Shown: in pieces, positions 1 to 5,439 of the stretch
Numbering within the stretch: the first letter of the stretch is position 1
How the letters are laid out: each line of letters opens with the position of its first letter
Source of the DNA: Gammaproteobacteria bacterium
GTDB taxonomy: Bacteria > Pseudomonadota > Gammaproteobacteria > Steroidobacterales > Steroidobacteraceae
DNA length: 5,439 nucleotides
Assembly: GCA_005877705.1 (NCBI GenBank)
Contig: VBNY01000004.1
Span: forward strand, 1-5,439
Direction: 5' to 3'
Made by a program: the position numbers and the translations under genes
The notes under the pieces: model-generated
Database searches by the model: none
What the model was told of the DNA's origin: nothing
What the model saw: only the letters and a program-made list of their open reading frames with translations

Positions 1-1251
1 CTCGATGAGATGGTGCGGCGCATTCTGCGATCGATGTTCGCGCAGGGAGTGGTCGAGCATCCGGTCGCGGAGCATCCGCCAGCCATCGATTTCGCGGCGC
101 ACGCGGCGATCGCACAGACCGCCGCCGAGGAAGGCGCGGTGCTGCTGAAGAACGACGGCAACCTGCTGCCGTTGACCGCGGGCGCCGCGCGCACCATTGC
201 GGTCATCGGCTCGTACGCAGATAGCGGCGTGCTCTCCGGTGGCGGCTCGTCGCAGGTGTTCCCGCGCGGCGGCATCGCCGTGAAGGGCCTGGGACCGCAG
301 AAATTTCCGGGGCCGATCGTGTACCTCCCCGATTCGCCGCTCGAAGCGATGCGAGTCCGGACGCGCCGTGTCCGGATCATGTACCACGACGGCGATGACG
401 TTGAGTCGGCCGCAAAGCTCGCGCGCGAGAGCGATGTGGTCGTGCTGTTCGCGCATCAATGGTCCGCCGAGACGTTGGATGTGTCTCTGACGCTGCCCGA
501 CGCGCAAGACCGATTGATTGCGGCCGTGGCGCGGGCCAATCCGCGCACCATCGTCGTGCTCGAGACGGGCGGGCCGGTGCTGATGCCGTGGCTCGATGAG
601 GTGGGCGCCGTGTTGGAGGCCTGGTACCCCGGAACGCGCGGCGGTGAGGCGATCGCGCGGCTGCTGCTCGGCGAGGTAGCGCCTTCGGGCCGTTTGCCCG
701 TGAGCTTCCCGCGCAGTGTGGAGGATCTTGCGCATCCGGTGCTGAGCGCAGACGGATCAGGCCCGCCGCATCCCTTCGCGATGGCCTACACCGAAGGCGC
801 CGCAGTCGGCTACAAATGGTATGACAGCCGTCAGCGTCAGCCCCTGTTCCCGTTCGGCCATGGCCTGACCTACACGCGCTTCGCCTACACGGGCCTGAAG
901 GCCGTCTCCAAGGAAGGAGCGGTGACTGCGAGCTTCGATGTCAAGAACGTCGGTGCGCTCGACGGCAAGGAGGTCGCTCAGGTCTATGTCGGCCCCGCTG
1001 CCGGCGGATGGGAGGCTCCAAAACGTCTCGCCGCATGGCAGAAGGTCGACCTGAAGCCGGGCGGGTCGGCACGCGTGACGGTGAGCCTCGATCCGCGCCT
1101 GCTCGCGACCTGGAGCGACACGGCGCGCGGCTGGGGGATTGGCGCGGGCAGCTACGAGATCATGGTCGGAGCCTCGGCACAGGACATCAAGGCGACCGCG
1201 AGCGTCACGCTGCAAGCTCGCACCCTGTCCGAACCGCCACTCGAGCGGTAG
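1..1251 (+). CDS. GH3 family beta-glucosidase-like glycoside hydrolase, 3' part (5' end outside window)
   Basis: The reading frame is open from base 1, so the ATG at 10 is internal and 416 C-terminal residues are visible. The N-terminal (beta/alpha)8 barrel with the nucleophile Asp lies off the left edge. Visible, in order: a barrel-to-C-domain linker (VRRILRSMF); KNDGNLLPL at residues 50-58, typical of the GH3 C-terminal sandwich; GGGSSQV at 80-86; ESDVVVLF followed by SAETLD and LTLP, where Glu157 sits where GH3 beta-glucosidases carry the acid/base; WYPGTRGGEA and SGRLPVSFP around 208-237; PFGHGLTYT near 284; and a fibronectin III-like domain about 308-390. Family knowledge: these enzymes release terminal beta-linked glucose or xylose, often in the periplasm. 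The exact substrate and the presence of a signal peptide cannot be read here. It ends soon after the Fn3-like domain, with no further C-terminal domain. Its function is unrelated to glnE, so it is probably a separate unit. Confidence 0.95.
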   Translation, partial: LDEMVRRILRSMFAQGVVEHPVAEHPPAIDFAAHAAIAQTAAEEGAVLLKNDGNLLPLTAGAARTIAVIGSYADSGVLSGGGSSQVFPRGGIAVKGLGPQKFPGPIVYLPDSPLEAMRVRTRRVRIMYHDGDDVESAAKLARESDVVVLFAHQWSAETLDVSLTLPDAQDRLIAAVARANPRTIVVLETGGPVLMPWLDEVGAVLEAWYPGTRGGEAIARLLLGEVAPSGRLPVSFPRSVEDLAHPVLSADGSGPPHPFAMAYTEGAAVGYKWYDSRQRQPLFPFGHGLTYTRFAYTGLKAVSKEGAVTASFDVKNVGALDGKEVAQVYVGPAAGGWEAPKRLAAWQKVDLKPGGSARVTVSLDPRLLATWSDTARGWGIGAGSYEIMVGASAQDIKATASVTLQARTLSEPPLER

Positions 1252-1297
1252 TGCGCGGGATGAATATGTTCAACGGGTCCGTGCACGCCGACAGCCC

Positions 1298-1315
1298 AAG
1301 CCAGCGGCTTTCTTT
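1298..1315 (+). terminator. weak candidate intrinsic terminator after the GH3 gene
   Basis: A perfect 5-bp stem AAGCC/GGCTT (1298-1302 with 1306-1310) around a 3-base loop runs into TTTCTTT-type sequence. It lies 47 bases after the GH3 stop, a sensible place for a terminator. The stem is short and the T tract is interrupted by C, so this may be chance or a site that also needs Rho. The rest of the 1252-1360 gap shows no convincing sigma70 -35/-10 pair. Confidence 0.25.
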
Positions 1316-1344
1316 GCGCCCCGGCGAGGTCTATGTTGTGGCCT

Positions 1345-1352
1345 AAAGGAGA
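1345..1352 (+). promoter_or_regulatory. strong Shine-Dalgarno site for the lipoprotein gene
   Basis: AAAGGAGA matches the anti-Shine-Dalgarno sequence well and ends 8 bases before the ATG at 1361. The same open frame extends upstream to an ATG at 1139 inside the GH3 gene. This site, plus the lipoprotein signal that begins exactly at 1361, decides the start. Confidence 0.85.
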
Positions 1353-1360
1353 TACCTCAC

Positions 1361-2263
1361 ATGGCTGCGATTCTCACCCCTTCGAGGCTGATCGTTGTCG
1401 CCGGCCTCGCGCTTGGGCTCGCCGCGTGCAACAAGCTCGGGTCCGGGCAGGACGAGATGAGCTGGGCTCGGGCCGCGCTCGAGCGCAATGACCGCATCGA
1501 GGTCGTCGCCGCGGATCAGCAGACCAGCACTTTTACCGTGCGGTTGAAGGACACCGGCGAGCTTCGCACGCTGCGCGCCGACCAGATAGTCGGCGGCCCG
1601 CCGCCGGCGACGGGGCGCGAGGCCAAGGCGGGAGCCCAGGCGGCATCCGCTCCGGAGTCAACTCCACCGCAGCCCGTACCTCCAGCAGCTCAGACGGTCA
1701 CACCGTCCGTGGCCGCCAACGCCCAGAGCTCGCCGGGCGTGGCCGCGTCCGGTGAGCCCGCAGCTCCTCCAGAGCCCCCGGCCGCGCAACCGGCACAACG
1801 CGGCGAGCAGGCGGCGCCCCCGCCAGGCGGTCGGGTGCTGCGATCCGGCCCGGGCTACACCATCAGCGCACCGTCGCGTGCAACCCCGGTCGCTGCACGC
1901 GTGGAGCGCGAGCCGTCTACCACGAGTGCGGCGATCGAGCGGCGCCACGACCCGATCATCTGCCAGGGCGCGCGTCTGCTGCACATCGACAATCGCAATC
2001 TCGAGTTCGACGGCGATGCCGTGACGGCCGAGGACGGCTGCGAGATCCACATCACGAACAGCCACATCAGCGCCAGGGGCGTGGGGGTTACCGCCCGCAG
2101 CGCGCAAGTGCACATCGAGAACAGCCAGATAGAAGGCGACTCGGCCTCGATCGACGCCTCGGACGGTGCCCAGGTCTACGCCGCATCCTCCAGGTTCAAG
2201 GGCATGAACCGCACCTTCGACAACTCGTCCTTTCACGACCTGGGCGGAAATGTCTGGAACTGA
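1361..2263 (+). CDS. predicted lipoprotein with Pro/Ala-rich linker and beta-helix-like C-terminal domain, function unknown
   Basis: This is a 300-residue protein whose start is fixed by the AAAGGAGA site and signal sequence. Residues 1-22 form a lipoprotein signal peptide (Arg9, hydrophobic core, lipobox LAAC) with the lipidated residue Cys23. The next residues, SGQD, have no Asp directly after the Cys, so sorting to the outer membrane is plausible. Residues about 24-77 form a small domain of mixed helix and strands (WARAALERND, then strand-like TFTVRLKDTG). Residues about 77-156 are a low-complexity Pro/Ala/Gln/Ser linker, probably unstructured. From about 200 the sequence falls into 21-22-residue repeats of the type xhHIxNSxI, which suggests right-handed beta-helix rungs. 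Cys201 and Cys227 could form a periplasmic disulfide. The C-terminus ends HDLGGNVWN. I do not recognise a named family. No catalytic motif is visible, so a binding or structural role is only a guess. glnE follows after 21 bases, suggesting co-transcription. Confidence 0.85.
   Translation: MAAILTPSRLIVVAGLALGLAACNKLGSGQDEMSWARAALERNDRIEVVAADQQTSTFTVRLKDTGELRTLRADQIVGGPPPATGREAKAGAQAASAPESTPPQPVPPAAQTVTPSVAANAQSSPGVAASGEPAAPPEPPAAQPAQRGEQAAPPPGGRVLRSGPGYTISAPSRATPVAARVEREPSTTSAAIERRHDPIICQGARLLHIDNRNLEFDGDAVTAEDGCEIHITNSHISARGVGVTARSAQVHIENSQIEGDSASIDASDGAQVYAASSRFKGMNRTFDNSSFHDLGGNVWN
1976..2233 (+). repeat. tandem 21-22-residue beta-helix-like rungs in the lipoprotein
   Basis: Four degenerate protein repeats start at lipoprotein residues 206, 228, 249 and 271: LLHIDNRNL, EIHITNSHI, QVHIENSQI and QVYAASSRF. 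The spacings are 22, 21 and 22 residues. An alternating inward hydrophobic pattern and a conserved Asn/Ser turn recur, as in parallel beta-helices. The fourth copy is the most diverged and probably leads into a capping segment. The repetition is at protein level; the DNA copies have diverged. Confidence 0.55.
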
Positions 2264-2284
2264 CGCGCAGCTGCCGCCGGGCTG

Positions 2285-5173
2285 ATGCGCGCGTTCCGAG
2301 AGGGCTTCAGTGCGAGCGCGGGGCTTCGCGATTACGTTCAACATGCGATCGAGGCACTGAGCGCCGACGCGGCAGCCGCCGCAGCCCTGGAATCCGCGCC
2401 CGCCTCTGTCCGCGACTCGCTGCCACTGGTGTTCGCCGCCAGCGATTTCGTGGCGCAGTCCTGCGCCCGCGATGCGCAGCTGCTGCCGCAGCTGATCGCG
2501 CGCCGCGATCTCGAGCGGAGGCTGTCGCCGAGTGAGTTCATCGCGCGAGCTCCGCCGTTACCGCCCGAGCCGCCCGCCTCTGACGCGCAGATGCTGCTGG
2601 AGCTGCGGCACTGGCGGCGTCACGAGATGGTGCGCATAGCGTGGCGTGATCTTGCGGGTTGGGCCGATCTCCAACAGACGCTCGCCGAGTTGAGCGCGTT
2701 TGCGGACGCGGCGCTCGATGCTGCTGTACGCATCGCGCGTCGCGCCCTCGTCGCCCGCTATGGGGAGCCCCGTTCCGCTGACGGCACGGCGCAGCCGCTC
2801 GTCGTGGTTGCAATGGGCAAACTCGGAGGCGGCGAGCTCAACTTCTCCTCGGACGTCGACCTCGTTCTGCTGTTTCCCGAGCATGGCGAGACAGACGGCG
2901 CCGGCGCGATTGCGAACGAGGAGTTCTTCACGCGGCTCGGCCAGAGCCTCATAAGGTTGCTGGAGACGCCGACGTCCGACGGCTTCGTGCTGCGCGTCGA
3001 CCTGCGACTGCGCCCCTTCGGGGACAGCGGCCCGCTGGTTGCCAGTTTTGCCTCCTTCGAGGATTACCTGCCACGCCACGGCCGCGACTGGGAGCGTTAC
3101 GCATACGTCAAGGCACGCCCGATCACGGCGCCCGAGCGCTACGCCGAAATTCACGCTGCCGCGGTGCGGCCGTTCGTCTATCGCCGCTATCTGGACTACG
3201 GGGTGTTCGAGAGCCTGCGGGAGATGAAAGCGCTGATCGAGCGCGAGGTCGAGCGGCGCGAGCTCGCCGATCACATCAAGCTCGGTCCCGGCGGCATTCG
3301 CGAGATCGAGTTCATCGTGCAGGCCTTCCAGCTCATCCGCGGCGGCAGCGACCGCCGGCTGCAGACGCCCTCGCTGCTGAGCGCGCTGGCGCAGCTCGCG
3401 AGCGCGCGGCTGCTGCCGCCGGATGTCGTCGCCGAGCTGCAGGCCGCGTACGCGTATTTGCGCCGCCTCGAGAACCGCCTGCAAATGCTGCGCGACGCGC
3501 AGGTCCATCGACTGCCCGAAGACTCCCTCTCGCGCGAGCGCATCGCGCTTGCCATGGGCGCGGCCGACTGGGACGCCCTCGCGCGCGAGCTCCAGGAGCA
3601 TCGCGAGCGCGTGAGTCGGCATTTCCGGCTCGTGGTCTTTGGCGCGACGGACAGCGGCCGCGGCGCGCTGAGAATCGATCTCGGGAGGTTCTGGGACACC
3701 GAGGCCGAGACGGCCGCGCTCGCCGAATCGCTGGCCGCGGCAGGCTTCGCCGCCGGCAACGAGGCGGCGCGGCTGCTGCTCGAGCTGCGCTCATCCGCGC
3801 TGGTGCGCAAGCTGGATGAGCGCGGGCGCCAGCGGCTGCAAACACTGCTGCCGTCGCTGCTCGCGGCCGTCGCGGCGGGCGGCGCGCAGCTGGCCGTACT
3901 GCGCCGGGTGCTCAACATCGTCGAAGCGATCGGGCAGCGCTCCGCGTATTTCGCGTTACTGCACGAGAGCGCTGCGGCGCGCTCGCGTCTGGTCGAGCTT
4001 TGCGGCCACGGTGATTTCCTTGCGCAGCAGATCGCAGCGCATCCGCTGCTTCTCGATGAGCTGATTGACGAGCGGCTGCTGTCGGAGCTGCCCGATCGCG
4101 CGAGCCTCGCCGCGGAGCTCGAGCTGCGTATGCAGCAGCTTCAGGATGACGACCCCGAGCACCAGGTTGAAGCGCTGCGCCAGTTCCAGCGTGCGGCGAT
4201 CTTTCGGGTTGCCGTGGCCGACCTCACCGGCCGCCTGCCGCTGATGCGCGTCAGCGACCGGCTCACGGACATCGCCGAGCTCATCGTGGAGCGTGCGATC
4301 GAATTCGGCTGGAAGCAGATCACGGCGCAATTCGGAGCTCCGCTGTGCGGGGACAGCGGCGAGCGCAGACCGGTGAGCATCTGTGCGGTCGGTTACGGCA
4401 AGCTCGGCGGTATCGAGCTCGGCTATACGTCCGATCTCGATCTGGTGTTCCTGCACGATTCGCACGGCGAGCGGCAGGAGACCGCCGGCGCGCGTCCGAT
4501 CGACAACCAGCTGTTCTTCGTGCGGCTCGCGCAGCGGATCATGCATCTGCTCACCATGCATTCCGCCGCAGGCCGGCTCTACGAAGTCGATGTGCGCCTG
4601 CGACCGAGCGGCAAGGGCGGTCTGCTGCTGACCAACATCCGCGCATTCTCCGAGTATCAGCGGCAGGAAGCCTGGACCTGGGAGCACCAGGCGCTGCTCC
4701 ATGCGCGTGCGGTGGCCGGCGCGCCCGCGCTGCGCGCGGAGTTCGAGAGCATCCGCCTCGACGTGTTATGCAACCATGTGCGGCGCGAGAGCCTGCGCAC
4801 GGAGGTGCGTGCGATGCGCGAGCGGATGCGCAAGGAGCTCTCGAAGGCCGGGCCGGGTCAGTTCGACATCAAGCAGGATCCCGGCGGGATCGCCGACATC
4901 GAGTTTGTCGCGCAGTATTGGGCGCTGAGGTGGGCCAAGGACTACCCGCCGGTGGCCATGTTCTCCGACACGATCCGCCAGCTCGAATCGGTTGCCTCGG
5001 CGAACCTCGTGGCGCAGGCGACCGTCGACGTGCTGACCGGCGCCTACCGCGGCTATCGCAGCCGCGCGCACCACCTGTCGCTGGCGGGCGCAGCGGCAGT
5101 CGTTGCCGCGACGGAATTCCCCGCGGAGCGAGCCGCGGTCACCCGCATATGGGATGCGGTGATGGGCGTATGA
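2285..5173 (+). CDS. glnE: bifunctional glutamine synthetase adenylyltransferase / adenylyl-removing enzyme
   Basis: GlnE attaches AMP to, and removes it from, a conserved tyrosine of glutamine synthetase, guided by PII (GlnB) and glutamine; it is cytoplasmic. The 962 residues compare with 946 in E. coli. The internal duplication is complete. The N-terminal adenylyl-removing half has MGKLGGGELNFSSDVD at residues 177-192 (metal-binding Asp190, Asp192), VDLRLRPFG at 238-246 and GPGGIREIEF at 334-343. The C-terminal adenylyltransferase half has GYGKLGGIELGYTSDLD at 703-719 (Asp717, Asp719), VDVRLRPSG at 768-776 and DPGGIADIEF at 865-874. Both catalytic GxxD/ExD signatures are intact, so both activities are expected. 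The ATG at 2285 is the first standard start after the in-frame TGA at 2261; its Shine-Dalgarno is poor (only CCGGG nearby), so translation may depend on ribosomes leaving the upstream lipoprotein gene. The 3' end overlaps the zinc-finger gene by 4 bases. Confidence 0.98.
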   Translation: MRAFREGFSASAGLRDYVQHAIEALSADAAAAAALESAPASVRDSLPLVFAASDFVAQSCARDAQLLPQLIARRDLERRLSPSEFIARAPPLPPEPPASDAQMLLELRHWRRHEMVRIAWRDLAGWADLQQTLAELSAFADAALDAAVRIARRALVARYGEPRSADGTAQPLVVVAMGKLGGGELNFSSDVDLVLLFPEHGETDGAGAIANEEFFTRLGQSLIRLLETPTSDGFVLRVDLRLRPFGDSGPLVASFASFEDYLPRHGRDWERYAYVKARPITAPERYAEIHAAAVRPFVYRRYLDYGVFESLREMKALIEREVERRELADHIKLGPGGIREIEFIVQAFQLIRGGSDRRLQTPSLLSALAQLASARLLPPDVVAELQAAYAYLRRLENRLQMLRDAQVHRLPEDSLSRERIALAMGAADWDALARELQEHRERVSRHFRLVVFGATDSGRGALRIDLGRFWDTEAETAALAESLAAAGFAAGNEAARLLLELRSSALVRKLDERGRQRLQTLLPSLLAAVAAGGAQLAVLRRVLNIVEAIGQRSAYFALLHESAAARSRLVELCGHGDFLAQQIAAHPLLLDELIDERLLSELPDRASLAAELELRMQQLQDDDPEHQVEALRQFQRAAIFRVAVADLTGRLPLMRVSDRLTDIAELIVERAIEFGWKQITAQFGAPLCGDSGERRPVSICAVGYGKLGGIELGYTSDLDLVFLHDSHGERQETAGARPIDNQLFFVRLAQRIMHLLTMHSAAGRLYEVDVRLRPSGKGGLLLTNIRAFSEYQRQEAWTWEHQALLHARAVAGAPALRAEFESIRLDVLCNHVRRESLRTEVRAMRERMRKELSKAGPGQFDIKQDPGGIADIEFVAQYWALRWAKDYPPVAMFSDTIRQLESVASANLVAQATVDVLTGAYRGYRSRAHHLSLAGAAAVVAATEFPAERAAVTRIWDAVMGV
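5170..5173 (+). promoter_or_regulatory. ATGA stop/start overlap, probable translational coupling
   Basis: The ATG at 5170-5172 overlaps the glnE stop TGA at 5171-5173. No strong Shine-Dalgarno precedes it, only G-rich GATGGG a few bases upstream. Such overlaps usually indicate coupled translation of two genes in one operon. An in-frame ATG at 5182 is an alternative start that would remove the overlap. Confidence 0.65.
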
Positions 5174-5379
5174 TTCAAGTCATGGCAGTGACGACGAAGC
5201 CGCTCATCCAGCCCAACGCGCAGAACCAGTACGAAGTTACGACCGAGGACTTGCCGCTCTCCTGCCCGATGCCGCAGATGTACCTGTGGAATTCGCACCC
5301 GCGCGTATACCTGCCCATCGAAGCGTCGGGTTGGGCGAAGTGCCCGTACTGCGGAGCAGAGTACACACTGAAGCGCTGA
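5170..5379 (+). CDS. small zf-CHCC zinc-finger protein (NDUFS6-like domain)
   Basis: This is a 69-residue protein (65 if started at the ATG at 5182). The C-terminal half shows LSCPMP, then NSHPRVYLPI, then KCPYCGAEYTL. This gives the ordered ligands Cys32, His43, Cys58 and Cys61 of the zf-CHCC fold, also found in the mitochondrial complex I accessory subunit NDUFS6. The first 20-25 residues are polar and probably flexible. There is no signal peptide or membrane segment, so it should be cytosolic. Bacterial members are common in proteobacteria but have no well-defined role; Zn binding is expected from the ligands. The gene is tied to glnE by the ATGA overlap, not to a nuo operon. From memory, relatives often sit near glnE, ilvE or heptosyltransferase genes, so the placement may reflect conserved gene order and not a nitrogen role. 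Confidence 0.92.
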   Translation: MIQVMAVTTKPLIQPNAQNQYEVTTEDLPLSCPMPQMYLWNSHPRVYLPIEASGWAKCPYCGAEYTLKR

Positions 5380-5389
5380 ACATGCGGCG

Positions 5390-5439
5390 ATGTCCCGCGA
5401 GAGGGAGTTCGACTCCGCCCCCTTCGGTCGAGACCAGCT
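5390..5439 (+). CDS. possible start of another gene, cut by the window edge
   Basis: An ATG 10 bases after the zinc-finger stop opens a frame reading MSREREFDSAPFGRDQ to the window end. The composition is plausible for a proteobacterial N-terminus and the spacing would continue the operon. There is no good Shine-Dalgarno. A competing ATG at 5382 in another frame gives a Pro/Ser/Arg-rich peptide that looks less protein-like. With 16 complete codons, no product can be named. Confidence 0.3.
   Translation, partial: MSREREFDSAPFGRDQ

Noticed and set aside
1139..1360. N-terminal extension of the lipoprotein into the GH3 gene
   Set aside because: It would bury the signal peptide and overlap conserved GH3 Fn3-like codons. 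The strong Shine-Dalgarno at 1345 supports the ATG at 1361.
1658..2344. 228-codon minus-strand frame opposite the lipoprotein gene
   Set aside because: The plus strand has a signal peptide, lipobox, ribosome binding site and repeat pattern; the reverse frame has only Arg/Gly/Ala-rich composition.
2558..3622. 354-codon open frame on the minus strand opposite glnE
   Set aside because: It lies wholly inside the conserved N-terminal half of glnE. Long antisense frames are expected in GC-rich coding DNA, its translation shows no recognisable motif, and it has no convincing start site.
3956..4702. 248-codon open frame on the minus strand opposite the glnE C-terminal half
   Set aside because: Same reasoning: it mirrors highly conserved adenylyltransferase codons and has no protein-family signal of its own.
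2813..4907. Repeated GKLGG, RLRP and PGGI motifs as a recent gene duplication
   Set aside because: This is the ancient internal duplication found in every GlnE, not a recent or unusual repeat.
4345..5169. N-terminal extension of the zinc-finger protein across the end of glnE
   Set aside because: The extension is Arg/Ala-rich out-of-frame glnE sequence. The zf-CHCC domain is a complete small protein when started at 5170 or 5182.
5402..5417. tRNA T-loop-like string GTTCGACTC
   Set aside because: The flanking bases do not form a proper T stem (two mismatches), no CCA-type end or acceptor stem follows, and the tRNA body would lie inside the zinc-finger coding region.

Overview
This GC-rich window carries four convincing plus-strand genes, two of which form a clear overlap, and no sign of mobile DNA, CRISPR or RNA genes. 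The glnE protein follows the E. coli GlnE sequence almost motif by motif. Together with the high GC content, the lipobox-bearing lipoprotein and a bacterial zf-CHCC protein directly behind glnE, this points to a GC-rich proteobacterium. I infer Gammaproteobacteria of the Xanthomonadales/Nevskiales/Steroidobacter type, but the sequence does not prove the order or family.

Layout: positions 1-1251 are the 3' part of a glycoside hydrolase family 3 (beta-glucosidase-like) gene that enters from the left edge. A 109-base gap follows, with a weak hairpin plus T-rich tract and a strong ribosome binding site. Positions 1361-2263 encode a 300-residue predicted lipoprotein with a Pro/Ala-rich linker and a C-terminal domain that looks like a small right-handed beta-helix. 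After 21 bases, glnE (2285-5173) encodes the bifunctional glutamine synthetase adenylyltransferase/adenylyl-removing enzyme, complete with both nucleotidyltransferase halves. Its stop codon overlaps the start of a 69-residue zf-CHCC zinc-finger protein (5170-5379). The last 50 bases may hold the start of another gene.

Functionally, glnE is nitrogen-metabolism housekeeping: it tunes glutamine synthetase activity in response to PII and glutamine. The lipoprotein, glnE and the zinc-finger gene are close enough to be one transcription unit. The GH3 gene is probably a separate carbohydrate-degradation unit. No dramatic new system is visible. The least explained item is the beta-helix lipoprotein just upstream of, and in the same reading frame as, glnE.
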